A program made the position numbers and the translations under genes. From Actinomycetes bacterium (lineage in GTDB: Bacteria; Actinomycetota; Actinomycetes; Actinomycetales; Microbacteriaceae): a stretch of 46,551 nucleotides of DNA. The stretch lies in the NCBI GenBank assembly GCA_023436775.1, contig JAEZHW010000089.1, positions 1 through 46,551 of the forward strand, in the 5' to 3' direction. This document shows positions 34,336 to 45,041 of the stretch, piece by piece; the stretch's first letter is position 1, and each line of letters begins with the position of its first letter. Under the pieces are notes generated by a model. It saw nothing but the letters and a program-made list of their open reading frames with translations, was not told where the DNA came from and did no database searches.

Positions 34336-34526
34336 CCCTGTGGAAAGCCGCCGCCACGGAGCCGCGGCAGTGCGTGTGCACAGAATTGTGGACAAGTGGG
34401 TCAAAATCCCGAAATCTCTGTGTAAAACCAGACTCGAACTGTGGAGAATTCGGAAACACGGACCCGGGACCCGAAGTTGTTCACAGGATCTTCCACAACC
34501 TGTGCACATCTTTCACGGATGTAGTT

Positions 34527-34542
34527 TCTTGAAATTTCAAGA
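34527..34542. repeat. Perfect 16-bp palindrome within oriC
   Basis: TCTTGAAATTTCAAGA is fully self-complementary and AT-rich, flanked by DnaA-box-like motifs. It could be an operator for an unidentified origin-binding regulator. Confidence 0.7.
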
Positions 34543-34650
34543 TGTCGCGCTGAGTATCCACACTCTCCACAAGGGTTATTGCGATTAACGATTTCTCTGA
34601 GTCGCACATCGCCAACAACGTTTCGCACCGCGCCAGAAGACAAGAACAAA

Positions 34651-34679
34651 TTCCAGGAGCCCAATCAGGCCACTAGCAT
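34651..34679 (+). promoter_or_regulatory. Candidate promoter of dnaN
   Basis: TTCCAG (34651-34656) and TAGCAT (34674-34679) have a 17-bp spacer, about 60 bp before the dnaN GTG. Confidence 0.5.
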
Positions 34680-34738
34680 GGTGGAACCGCGACGCACAGC
34701 GTGCTCGTGTGACGGGAATGGATTGAGAGGCAACGATC

Positions 34739-35881
34739 GTGAAGTTCGAAGCGAACCGGGACGTCTTCAGTGAAGCAGTGTCCTTTGCCGTGAAGCTGTT
34801 GCCGCAGCGCACCACACTGCCGATTCTGAGTGGTGTGCTGATCGAGGCGACCGGTGATTCGCTGATCCTCTCGTCCTTCGACTACGAGGTGTCGGCCCAG
34901 ACTGAGATCGCAGCAACGATCGACGAACCGGGCCGTGTGGTGGTGTCTGGGCGCCTGCTCGCCGAGATTGCTGCCAAGCTGCCGAACGCTCCCGTCCGGG
35001 TCAGCACGGAAGACAACAAGGTGATCGTCGCTGCCGGTAGCGCACGCTTCAGCTTGTCGAGCATGCCGGTTGAGGAGTACCCGACCTTGCCGCAGGTGAG
35101 TGGTCAGCGCGGGCTGGTGCCGGCGGATGCCTTCACGGAGGCAGTGGCACAGGTGGTGCTTGCAGCAAGCCGCGATGATGTGACGCCGGTGATCACTGGT
35201 GTGAACCTCGAGATCTCGGAAACGAGCCTCGACCTGGTGGCAACCGACCGCTACCGCGTTGCCGTTCGCACGATCCCGTGGGACTCGGAAGACATCACCG
35301 AGGCTGTGACGGCACTGGTGCCGGCCCGTACGCTGCAGGAAATTGGTCGCACGTTCGCGCACGCTTCGCAGATCGAAGTCATCCTGCAGCGCAGCGAGGA
35401 GAAGGAGCTCATTGCCTTCCGCGCTGAGAAGAAGACGGTGACCTCCCTGCTGATCAAAGGCAATTTCCCGCCGGTCAAGCGACTCTTCCCTGCTTCGGTC
35501 GAGGACTCGGCGGTGGTGAGCACAGCCGAACTGATCGAGGCGACCAACCGTGTGCAGACGGTGTTGGAACGCGAATCGGCGCTCCGCTTCAGCTTCTCGG
35601 GCGGTCAGGTCACCCTCGAGGCCATTGGTTCTGAGCAAGCGCAGGCCTCTGAATCGATTGATGTGGTGCTGACCGGTGATGACACGGTGGTGTCGCTGAA
35701 GCCGCAGTTCTTGCTCGATGGTCTCCGGTCGTTGCACGCGGAGTATGCGCGTCTCGGCTTCACGAAGACGGACAATCCCAACAAGCCGGGTCCGGTGCTG
35801 ATTACTGCGCAGCATTCGAAGGATTCCGACGGTAGTGAGGACTATCGTTACTTGCTGCAGCCCAACCTTCTGCTTCGCTAG
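34739..35881 (+). CDS. dnaN: DNA polymerase III beta sliding clamp
   Basis: A 380-residue clamp of three repeated domains that tethers the replicase to DNA as a dimeric ring. It begins VKFEANRDVFSEAVSFAVKLLPQRTTLPILSGVL, typical of DnaN, and ends with the conserved GPVLI...YRYLLQP strand. The start is GTG 34739 with GAGAGG eight bases upstream. It lies directly after oriC and is followed by gnd. Confidence 0.98.
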   Translation: MKFEANRDVFSEAVSFAVKLLPQRTTLPILSGVLIEATGDSLILSSFDYEVSAQTEIAATIDEPGRVVVSGRLLAEIAAKLPNAPVRVSTEDNKVIVAAGSARFSLSSMPVEEYPTLPQVSGQRGLVPADAFTEAVAQVVLAASRDDVTPVITGVNLEISETSLDLVATDRYRVAVRTIPWDSEDITEAVTALVPARTLQEIGRTFAHASQIEVILQRSEEKELIAFRAEKKTVTSLLIKGNFPPVKRLFPASVEDSAVVSTAELIEATNRVQTVLERESALRFSFSGGQVTLEAIGSEQAQASESIDVVLTGDDTVVSLKPQFLLDGLRSLHAEYARLGFTKTDNPNKPGPVLITAQHSKDSDGSEDYRYLLQPNLLLR

Positions 35882-35943
35882 CGTCGGGCCTGCACAGGCT
35901 AGAGTCCCGCAGCCACGAGTCGGGACAGCGAGGAGTACGCTCG

Positions 35944-36828
35944 ATGCAGCTCGGCATGGTGGGTCTTGGCCGTATGGGTGGGAACATGCGTTCCCGTTTG
36001 CAAGCCGCCGGACATGAAGTCGTCGGGTACGACCGGAATCCGGATGCATCGGACGTTGCTGATCTGCCTGGGCTCGTCGCTGCTCTGCGTGCACCTCGTG
36101 TGGTTTGGGTTATGGTGCCGGCCGGTGCTCCGACGCGTGCGGTCATCGACGAGCTAGCCACGCTGTTGGAACCGGGTGACCTGATCATTGAGGGCGGTAA
36201 CTCCAAGTTCACCGACGATTACGAGCACGCAGCGCTGTTGGCCGAGCACGGTATTCGCTACATCGATGCCGGTGTGTCCGGTGGCGTGTGGGGCAAGGAC
36301 AACGGTTACGGCCTGATGGTTGGGGGTGCGGCTGAAGATGTCGCGAGCGTCATGCCGATCTTTGATGCGCTTCGTCCAGAAGGGCCTCGCGAAGAAGGAT
36401 TTGTGCACGCCGGATCAGTGGGATCGGGTCACTACGCCAAGATGGTGCACAACGGCATTGAGTACGCCATCATGCAGGCGTATGCCGAAGGATACGAACT
36501 GCTGACGAAGAAGGACATCGTCACCGACGTCGTGGGCACCTTCAAAGCGTGGCAGCGCGGTACGGTGGTCCGGTCATGGCTGCTAGAGCTGTTGGTCCGG
36601 GCGCTGGAGGCGGATCCGGAGCTTGAACGGATTGAGGGCTATGTGGAAGACTCCGGCGAAGGTCGCTGGACGATCGAAGAAGCGATTGAGAACGCTGTCC
36701 CGGTGCCGGCCATCAGCGCCTCCATCTTTGCTCGGTTCGTCTCGCGGCAGGAGGACTCGCCGGCGATGAAGGCGGTGGCGGCATTGCGCAATCAGTTTGG
36801 TGGCCACGCCGTCAAGCCTGCTGAGTAA
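35944..36828 (+). CDS. gnd: 6-phosphogluconate dehydrogenase, decarboxylating (short GntZ/YqeC type)
   Basis: A 294-residue oxidoreductase that converts 6-phosphogluconate to ribulose 5-phosphate in the pentose phosphate pathway. The N-terminal dinucleotide site is MVGLGRMGGNM. The substrate motif is DAGVSGGVWGKDNGYGLMVGG and the catalytic lysine region is GHYAKMVHNGIEYAIMQAYAEG. At ~300 residues it belongs to the short subclass, rather than the ~470-residue form. GAGGAG precedes ATG 35944. The dnaN-gnd-recF order is characteristic of many Actinobacteria. Confidence 0.94.
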   Translation: MQLGMVGLGRMGGNMRSRLQAAGHEVVGYDRNPDASDVADLPGLVAALRAPRVVWVMVPAGAPTRAVIDELATLLEPGDLIIEGGNSKFTDDYEHAALLAEHGIRYIDAGVSGGVWGKDNGYGLMVGGAAEDVASVMPIFDALRPEGPREEGFVHAGSVGSGHYAKMVHNGIEYAIMQAYAEGYELLTKKDIVTDVVGTFKAWQRGTVVRSWLLELLVRALEADPELERIEGYVEDSGEGRWTIEEAIENAVPVPAISASIFARFVSRQEDSPAMKAVAALRNQFGGHAVKPAE

Positions 36829-36843
36829 TGCAGGTGGTGTGTC

Positions 36844-38019
36844 ATGCGCCTTGAGCGCTTGCAACTGTGGGATTACCGAAACTGGGTGCAGCTCGATCTG
36901 ACGCTATCCAGCGGTATCACCGTGTTCCTCGGCCGAAATGGTCAGGGGAAGACCAACTTGGTCGAAGCTGTCTGTTATCCCAGCACCTTGGGGAGCCACC
37001 GCGTTGCCGACACCGGCGCTCTGATTCGCGCCGGGGCAAGCCAAGCGATTATTCGGATGGAAGCCGCGCACGAGCAGCGACGCCTCAGCATCGACATCGA
37101 ACTGAATCGCCAGGGCGCCAATCGAGCGCAGCTCGGCGGCCGAGCGGCAAAGTTGCGAGAGCTGCCCGCAGCAGTATCTGCTGTGCTCTTTGCCCCTGAA
37201 GATCTGGCCTTGGTTCGAGGCGGCCCTGCAGGCCGACGAGCATTTCTGGATCAGGCGCTGGTGCAGCGAACGCCTCGGTTGGCGAGCACCATCGCTGACT
37301 ACGAGCGGGTGCTCCGGCAACGCAATACCTTGCTCCGCACCGCGCGCGGCGTTCGGTCGCCTGACCTCAGCACCTTGGAACTGTGGGACGACAAACTGAT
37401 CGAGCTCGGTGCAACCATCGTGGCGGCTCGATGGCAGTTCCTCGTGGATCTGCGTCCGCATCTGCAGCAGGCGTATCACCAGATTGCTTCCTCCGACCAC
37501 CCAGTCGAAGTAGGAATGTCGTCCACGGTGTACGGGTCAAGTGCTGATGAGGATGACGTTGAGGCAGCGACCATCCCCACCGACCTCGCGAGGCAGCTCA
37601 CCGATGAGGTGCCTACCGTGCACACGGTGATCGAGCGATTTCGGGCGGTACTGCAGGAGCGGCGACCAAAGGAGTTGGACCGCGGCGTTTCGCTCGTGGG
37701 CCCACATCGCGACGACGTGGTGTGGTGGCTTCGGGAACTGCCAGTTCGCGGCTATGCAAGTCATGGCGAATCGTGGTCGTACGCTCTGGCATTGAAGCTC
37801 GCGGTGGCGGCCCTGGTGCGGAATGATTCGCGTACCGGTGATCCGATCGTTGTGCTGGACGACGTGTTCGCTGAACTAGATTCGGGGCGTCGAGAGCGTC
37901 TGGCAGCAGCAATCGCTGACTTCGAGCAGGTGCTGATCACCGCAGCTGTGGCCGAGGACTTGCCGGAGTTGCCAACCGCGACCATCATCAGGATTGCAGC
38001 CGGCGAGGTGATCGAGTGA
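36844..38019 (+). CDS. recF: DNA replication and repair protein RecF
   Basis: A 391-residue SMC-like ATPase that helps load RecA at single-strand gaps. Walker A is GRNGQGKT (30-37), the ABC signature region is SHGESWSYALAL, and Walker B is VVLDDVFAELD. The family start (RLERLQLWDYRNW) and FAPEDLALVRGGPAGRR are present. It follows gnd by 15 bp and continues the origin operon. The adjacent dciA-like gene lies 85 bp further on, after a parS site. Confidence 0.97.
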   Translation: MRLERLQLWDYRNWVQLDLTLSSGITVFLGRNGQGKTNLVEAVCYPSTLGSHRVADTGALIRAGASQAIIRMEAAHEQRRLSIDIELNRQGANRAQLGGRAAKLRELPAAVSAVLFAPEDLALVRGGPAGRRAFLDQALVQRTPRLASTIADYERVLRQRNTLLRTARGVRSPDLSTLELWDDKLIELGATIVAARWQFLVDLRPHLQQAYHQIASSDHPVEVGMSSTVYGSSADEDDVEAATIPTDLARQLTDEVPTVHTVIERFRAVLQERRPKELDRGVSLVGPHRDDVVWWLRELPVRGYASHGESWSYALALKLAVAALVRNDSRTGDPIVVLDDVFAELDSGRRERLAAAIADFEQVLITAAVAEDLPELPTATIIRIAAGEVIE

Positions 38020-38068
38020 TCGGGCAGCAGGACACCGGCCCACGCGAGGTCACGCTGCGCCGAGGACG

Positions 38069-38084
38069 GGTTTCACGTGAAACA
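38069..38084. other. parS site between recF and dciA
   Basis: GGTTTCACGTGAAACA matches TGTTTCACGTGAAACA at 15 of 16 positions, with a perfect 14-bp palindromic core (38070-38083). It sits 20 bp before the dciA-like start codon. Confidence 0.88.
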
Positions 38085-38104
38085 TCACGAGAGGAGGTGC
38101 ACCG

Positions 38105-38569
38105 ATGAACGAGGCGGTTCGGTTCTATCGGCACCTTCGCGATGTCTTCGCCGGCCCAAAGCGACGTCGTGTTTCACGTGAAACATCCCCGGGCGATGAA
38201 CCGTTCGCCCCGGGGCGCGACCCCCGCGGAATCGGTGCCGTCTTGGGCCGGCTCGTCCGTGAGTACGACTGGCAGTCACCGCTGGCTCAAGCTGACCTGC
38301 TCTTGAGCTGGCCTGAACTCTGTGGCGCCGACGTTGCCAGGCACACGCAACCCGTGGGCATCGAAGCCGGTGTGCTGGTGGTTCGATGTGATTCCACGGC
38401 CTGGGCTAAGCAGTTGCAACTGCTTCGTTCAACCCTCCTGGACCGCGTCGCCGAGCGGTACCCGGATGCGGGCATCGAAACCATCCGCTTTCTGACCCCC
38501 AACACCCCAAGCTGGAAACACGGCCCCAGAGCGATTCCAGGGCGGGGCGTACGCGATACTTACGGTTAG
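38105..38569 (+). CDS. DciA/DUF721 family protein
   Basis: A 154-residue protein of the DUF721 family, whose DciA members load the DnaB helicase in bacteria lacking DnaC. The conserved KH-like domain spans about 45-130 (GAVLGRLVREYDWQSPLAQADLLLSWPELCGADVARHTQPVG shows the W-PE-VG pattern; then STAWAKQLQLLRSTLL). The N-terminus is basic. GAGGAGG precedes ATG 38105. A perfect parS (38170-38185) is embedded in the coding sequence and encodes VSRET. Position between recF and gyrB is conserved in Actinobacteria. Confidence 0.88.
   Translation: MNEAVRFYRHLRDVFAGPKRRRVSRETSPGDEPFAPGRDPRGIGAVLGRLVREYDWQSPLAQADLLLSWPELCGADVARHTQPVGIEAGVLVVRCDSTAWAKQLQLLRSTLLDRVAERYPDAGIETIRFLTPNTPSWKHGPRAIPGRGVRDTYG
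38170..38185. other. Perfect parS site inside the dciA-like gene
   Basis: TGTTTCACGTGAAACA is an exact 16-bp parS palindrome, in frame within the dciA-like coding sequence, 86 bp from the preceding parS site. Confidence 0.93.
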
Positions 38570-38646
38570 CCAGACAAATTCGGTCACCGGCTGCATTTCA
38601 GGCCCTCAGGCGGGCGTATATCCAGCAAGAACCGTCAGAAGCGGAC

Positions 38647-38652
38647 TAGAAT
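38647..38652 (+). promoter_or_regulatory. Candidate -10 of gyrB
   Basis: TAGAAT lies 107 bp before the gyrB ATG, in the 189-bp dciA-gyrB gap. The expected -35 (around 38624) is poor. Nothing else is recognised in the gap. Confidence 0.45.
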
Positions 38653-38758
38653 GAAGAGGTCGTCCGCGCGTGGAGCTGCGCTGGTGCGTGCACAGCGCGC
38701 CCAACGTGGAGGAGAGCCCACGAACAGCGGACATGATCGCTGAGGAGCACCGCCGCGT

Positions 38759-40735
38759 ATGTCTACTGAACCAACTGCCGCCGACCCGAACGACATTTAC
38801 GGTGCTGATGCGATTCAGGTGCTCGAGGGGCTGGAGGCAGTCCGGAAGCGCCCGGGTATGTACATCGGTTCTACCGGTCCGCGCGGTCTGCACCACCTGG
38901 TCTACGAAGTCGTGGACAACTCGGTCGATGAGGCACTCGCTGGCTATTGCGACCAGATCACCATCACCCTGCTTGCGGACGGCGGCGTCCGCGTGCAGGA
39001 CAATGGCCGTGGCATCCCGGTTGACGAGCACCCGGTAGAGAAGAAGTCCACCGTCGAGGTGGTCATGACCATCCTGCACGCCGGTGGAAAGTTCGGCGGT
39101 GGCGGATATGCCGTCTCGGGTGGTCTGCACGGCGTCGGTATCTCGGTGGTGAACGCGCTGTCCAAGCGCGTCGAGACGGTGGTCAAGCGCCAGGGGCATG
39201 TGTGGCGCGTGAACTTCACCAACGGTGTCGCTGACGCACCGCTGGCACAGGGGGAGGCCTCGGACGAGACCGGTACCCAGCAGACCTTCTGGCCGAACGA
39301 CGAAATCTTCGAGACGGTCGTGTTCGACTACGACACGCTCAAGACCCGATTCCAGCAGATGGCGTTCCTGAACAAGGGTCTGTCCATCACCCTGATCGAT
39401 GAGCGACCGCCGGCCGAAGGTGAAGAACCGGTTGAGCCGGTGACCTTCCACTACGAACGCGGCCTCGTCGACTACGTCGAATATCTGAACAAGGCCAAGA
39501 AAGCGGACCTGGTTCACCCAGAAATCATCGCCTTCGAGGCCGAAGACACTGAGCGACGTCTCTCAGTGGAGGTCGCGATGCAGTGGACGACGGCCTACAC
39601 CGAGTCGGTGCACACCTATGCGAACACCATCAATACGCATGAAGGTGGTACACACGAGGAAGGTTTCCGGGCGGCGCTCACCACCTTGGTGAACCGCTAC
39701 GCACGCGACAAGGGTCTGCTCAAGGACAAGGATGACAACCTTTCCGGCGAAGACATCCGTGAAGGCTTGACCGCCGTCATTTCGGTGAAGCTTGGCGAAC
39801 CGCAGTTTGAGGGTCAGACCAAGACCAAGCTGGGGAACACCGAGGCCAAGGCCTTCGTACAGAAGATCACCGGCGACCAGCTCAATGACTGGTTTGACCG
39901 CAACCCCAGCCAGGCCAAGGAAGTGATCCGCAAGGCCATCCAGGCTGCGACCGCACGCATCGCCGCCCGCAAGGCGCGTGAGACGGTTCGTCGCAAGGGT
40001 CTGCTCGAATCCGCTGGTATGCCCGGCAAGCTGAAGGACTGCTCGAGCAAGGATCCGGCGGCCTCCGAGATCTTCTTGGTCGAGGGTGACTCCGCCGGCG
40101 GTTCGGCCGTCCGTGGTCGTAACCCCGAGACCCAGGCGATCCTGCCGCTGCGAGGCAAGATTCTGAATGTCGAGAAGGCGCGCCTCGACCGCGCCCTGGG
40201 CAATGCCGAAATCCAGACCATGATCACCGCCTTCGGTGCCGGTGTGGGCGAGGAGTTCGACGCGAGCAAGGTGCGCTACCACAAGATCGTGCTGATGGCC
40301 GATGCCGATGTGGACGGCCAGCACATCTCGACGCTGTTGTTGACGCTGCTGTTCCGCTTCATGCGGCCACTGATCGAGCTGGGATACGTCTACCTGGCGC
40401 AGCCGCCGCTCTACCGGATCAAGTGGAGCAACGCCGAGCACGAATTCGTCTTCAGTGACGCTGAGCGCGACCAGGCCATTGCCCGTGGTCAGGCCGCTGG
40501 CAAGCGTTTGCCCAAGGAAAACTCGGTGCAGCGCTACAAGGGTCTCGGCGAGATGAACTACGACGAACTCTGGGAGACCACCATGAACCCGGCCACCCGC
40601 ACGCTGTTGCAGGTGACCCTCGACGATGCTGCCGCCGCCGACGCGATGTTCTCCACCCTGATGGGTGATGACGTCGAGGCGCGCCGCAGCTTCATCCAGA
40701 AGAACGCAAAGGACGTGCGGTTCCTTGACATCTGA
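38759..40735 (+). CDS. gyrB: DNA gyrase subunit B
   Basis: A 658-residue ATPase subunit of gyrase, which introduces negative supercoils. The GHKL ATP site shows EVVDNSVDEALAG and DNGRGIPVD. The lid is GGLHGVGISVVNALS. The TOPRIM domain has EGDSAGGSA and MADADVDGQHI, and the C-terminal IQRYKGLGEMN-like segment (VQRYKGLGEMN) contacts GyrA. ATG 38759 follows GAGGAG at about 11 bases. It is followed 25 bp later by gyrA. Confidence 0.98.
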   Translation: MSTEPTAADPNDIYGADAIQVLEGLEAVRKRPGMYIGSTGPRGLHHLVYEVVDNSVDEALAGYCDQITITLLADGGVRVQDNGRGIPVDEHPVEKKSTVEVVMTILHAGGKFGGGGYAVSGGLHGVGISVVNALSKRVETVVKRQGHVWRVNFTNGVADAPLAQGEASDETGTQQTFWPNDEIFETVVFDYDTLKTRFQQMAFLNKGLSITLIDERPPAEGEEPVEPVTFHYERGLVDYVEYLNKAKKADLVHPEIIAFEAEDTERRLSVEVAMQWTTAYTESVHTYANTINTHEGGTHEEGFRAALTTLVNRYARDKGLLKDKDDNLSGEDIREGLTAVISVKLGEPQFEGQTKTKLGNTEAKAFVQKITGDQLNDWFDRNPSQAKEVIRKAIQAATARIAARKARETVRRKGLLESAGMPGKLKDCSSKDPAASEIFLVEGDSAGGSAVRGRNPETQAILPLRGKILNVEKARLDRALGNAEIQTMITAFGAGVGEEFDASKVRYHKIVLMADADVDGQHISTLLLTLLFRFMRPLIELGYVYLAQPPLYRIKWSNAEHEFVFSDAERDQAIARGQAAGKRLPKENSVQRYKGLGEMNYDELWETTMNPATRTLLQVTLDDAAAADAMFSTLMGDDVEARRSFIQKNAKDVRFLDI

Positions 40736-40760
40736 GCTGCCCCCCGCCGGCGAGGCGGAC

Positions 40761-43320
<2,560 letters not shown>

Positions 43321-43328
<8 letters not shown>

Positions 43329-43734
43329 CGTCGCAGACCGTCTCGCCAACCAGCGAAACACCAAGGCCGCGGCGACGTCGAAGCAGGTGCGTCTCCGCCT
43401 GGTCTACATCGACTTCTGGTCCGCCTTGAAGTTGTCGTTCCTGGTCTGCCTCACCCTGGCAATCGCCATGGTGGTCATGATGGCGCTGGTCTGGCAGGTG
43501 CTGAACATGATGGGTGCCATCGATCAGGTCAGCTCGCTGCTCAACGACTTGATGGGTGAGAGTGGTCAGGACCTGCTGGTGTGGCTGCAGTTCGGCCCGC
43601 TGATGATGTTCACCTTCGTGGCTGCGGGCGTGCTGATTGTCTTCGGCAGCGCCCTTGGTGCGGTCGCTTCGTTGCTCTACAACGTGAGCGTGAAGATCAC
43701 CGGTGGCCTGCTCGTCGGCTTCACCAACAACTGA
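43321..43734 (+). CDS. DUF3566 membrane protein
   Basis: A 137-residue membrane protein found downstream of gyrA in most Actinobacteria. A cytosolic N-terminus of about 30 residues precedes two hydrophobic helices (about 37-64 and 93-118), separated by an amphipathic segment (MMGAIDQVSSLLNDLMGESGQDLL). The ATG overlaps the gyrA stop by 8 bp and has GGAG about six bases upstream. The function of the family is not established. Its conserved coupling to gyrA and position before the Ile/Ala tRNAs is the main information. Confidence 0.88.
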
Positions 43735-43746
43735 GGCTGAGCCAGT

Positions 43747-43776
43747 TTGGCCAAGTGGGCATTCGTGCGATAAGGT
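43747..43776 (+). promoter_or_regulatory. Candidate promoter of the tRNA genes
   Basis: TTGGCC (43747-43752) and TAAGGT (43771-43776) have an 18-bp spacer and end 14 bp before tRNA-Ile. Confidence 0.5.
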
Positions 43777-43790
43777 CATATCTGGTTTAC

Positions 43791-43864
43791 GGGGCTATAG
43801 CTCAGGTGGTTAGAGCGCTTCACTGATAATGAAGAGGTCCCAGGTTCAAGTCCTGGTAGCCCCA
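43791..43864 (+). tRNA. tRNA-Ile (anticodon GAT)
   Basis: A full cloverleaf: acceptor GGGGCTA/TAGCCCC, D arm GCTC...GAGC, anticodon stem CTTCA/TGAAG with loop CTGATAA (anticodon GAT at 43825-43827), and T arm with GGTTCAAGTCC. The discriminator is A. Genomic bases after it are CCG, so the full CCA must be added by Cca. Confidence 0.97.
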
Positions 43865-43904
43865 CCGGAATCTTCACAAGAGATTCCAACTCGTTAATAC
43901 ATCT

Positions 43905-43977
43905 GGGGCCTTAGCTCAATTGGTAGAGCGCCTGCTTTGCAAGCAGGAGGTCAGGGGTTCGATTCCCCTAGGCTCCA
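43905..43977 (+). tRNA. tRNA-Ala (anticodon TGC)
   Basis: Acceptor GGGGCCT/AGGCTCC with one G-T pair, anticodon stem CCTGC/GCAGG with loop TTTGCAA (TGC at 43938-43940) and the GGTTCGATTCC T arm. The CCA end is encoded (43978-43980). It follows tRNA-Ile by 40 bp, the usual actinobacterial pair after gyrA, and is closed by a terminator. Confidence 0.97.
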
Positions 43978-43992
43978 CCAGCAACACGCTTC

Positions 43993-44023
43993 ACGCCCCG
44001 CGGCATCGTCCGCGGGGCGTTTT
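43993..44023 (+). terminator. Intrinsic terminator after tRNA-Ala
   Basis: A perfect 11-bp stem ACGCCCCGCGG (43993-44003) / CCGCGGGGCGT (44010-44020), loop CATCGT, followed by a TTTT tract. Confidence 0.92.
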
Positions 44024-44137
44024 GCTATTCCGGACGGTATGGGTGCTGGTGCCTTGTGGCGCCAGCGCTCGACATGCAGGAACGACCAAACTTCGATCAC
44101 TATTGTCTGGGTAGCCCTGCCACAAAGGAGAAACCCC

Positions 44138-44416
44138 GTGCTCATCCCCATCGATGACCAGGTGTGGCGGGTCGTTCACGGCGACCGCGTGTTGGGCTGG
44201 GTGGAGCAGCGAGTCGACCTCGGGGACGTGCGGTATCGCGCTCGACGGGTGATCCAGCGCGGCATTGTGCGCGTGGGCGACTTTGACACTCCCGAGCTCG
44301 CTGCCGCCGCGATCGCGGATCCGAGCGTCCAGCCACCACCCAGGATCCGGCGCAACCGCAGCATCGGCTCGCCGAGGAAGGCCTGGTTGCGTCGGCAGTA
44401 TCCGGTCGAAGAGTAG
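44138..44416 (+). CDS. Small basic protein, unrecognised
   Basis: A 92-residue protein I do not recognise. It starts at GTG 44138 with AAGGAG seven bases upstream and a possible -10 TATTGT at 44101-44106. The N-terminal ~70 residues look like a small beta-rich unit (VLIPIDDQVWRVVHGDRVLGWVEQR, then RVGDFDTPELAAAAI). The C-terminus is strongly basic and proline/arginine-rich (PPPRIRRNRSIGSPRKAWLRRQYP), which suggests nucleic-acid contact. No transmembrane segment or known motif is visible. It is a separate transcription unit after the tRNAs. Confidence 0.65.
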   Translation: MLIPIDDQVWRVVHGDRVLGWVEQRVDLGDVRYRARRVIQRGIVRVGDFDTPELAAAAIADPSVQPPPRIRRNRSIGSPRKAWLRRQYPVEE

Positions 44417-44446
44417 CGCTGCGGTCCCGATTCCTGTGGAACGCCG

Positions 44447-44932
44447 ATGGCGTCCAGAGAAATGGGCAAGAATACTGCTGTGACCACGCACGACATCGCC
44501 GACCTCATTGATCAGGGCATGGTCTCGACTGCCCACCTTACCGACGATGCCGCAGCGCTCCAGTTTGGGCGCATTACCGCTCCGGAATACGTCGCCGCGA
44601 TCGCGCCCTATTGGCAGGGGGAGGACCGCGTGACGTTCGCCTTCCCGACCGTGGCTGACCTGGCGGGCGTGCGCGCAGAAGCGTTCCTGGTTGTCACCGC
44701 GCAGCATCTGATTGTGGCGTGGAAGCAGGTGAACTTCCACAAGACAGTTCAGGTCGCTGGCATGCCGATCGCGGATATTGAACTGTTGGACGTGGTGACC
44801 GTGGGTGCCGGACCGTTGGCGGGGGCGACCGCGTTGCGGGTCGCTGGGCCTGAGGGCGGCATCATCGTGGCGCTGCCGAATCCCTACGGGGCCCTGGCGC
44901 AGGCCTTGCTGACGGCACTCAGCGCACAGTAG
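44447..44932 (+). CDS. Unrecognised soluble protein with PH-like pattern
   Basis: Up to 161 residues; no confident family. The middle (about 58-110) alternates short strands (VTFAFPTVADLAG, AEAFLVVTAQHLIVAWKQ, TVQVAGMPIADIELLDVV), which resembles the bacterial PH-like fold used as a small interaction module. The end is a helix (NPYGALAQALLTALSAQ). The start is uncertain: ATG 44447 (weak TGGA upstream), ATG 44462 or GTG 44480 (possibly leaderless) are all in frame. No signal peptide or membrane span. It stands alone, 30 bp after the small basic protein gene. Confidence 0.6.
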   Translation: MASREMGKNTAVTTHDIADLIDQGMVSTAHLTDDAAALQFGRITAPEYVAAIAPYWQGEDRVTFAFPTVADLAGVRAEAFLVVTAQHLIVAWKQVNFHKTVQVAGMPIADIELLDVVTVGAGPLAGATALRVAGPEGGIIVALPNPYGALAQALLTALSAQ

Positions 44933-44951
44933 GCGATTCGATCGCAGCGTC

Positions 44952-44969
44952 CCGAGGCGCCAGCCTCGG
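44952..44969 (+). repeat. Hairpin after the PH-like gene
   Basis: CCGAGGC (44952-44958) and GCCTCGG (44963-44969) with a four-base loop. No T tract follows, so it may be only a weak terminator or an RNA-stabilising hairpin. Confidence 0.45.
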
Positions 44970-45041
44970 CAAACCTGACCATGTTCTGGTGATTCGCTGC
45001 ACGACGTCCACGCCCGGCTCGCTGGCCTATAGGTTCGGGGC

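Larger units (their letters stand above)
34336..34738. other. Replication origin oriC (dnaA-dnaN gap)
   Basis: The dnaA-dnaN gap is the usual actinobacterial oriC. DnaA-box-like 9-mers are TTGTCCACA (minus strand, 34387-34395, exact), TTGTTCACA (34477-34485), TCTTCCACA (34489-34497), GTATCCACA (34554-34562) and CTCTCCACA (34563-34571). Weaker ones lie at 34339, 34375 and 34501. The AT-rich stretch 34572-34600 (GGTTATTGCGATTAACGATT) is a candidate unwinding element. A perfect 16-bp palindrome TCTTGAAATTTCAAGA sits at 34527-34542. Confidence 0.85.

Noticed and set aside
43791..44440. Integrated element or attachment site at the tRNA-Ala 3' end
   Set aside because: No integrase, no direct repeat of the tRNA 3' end within the window, and an intact terminator follows directly.
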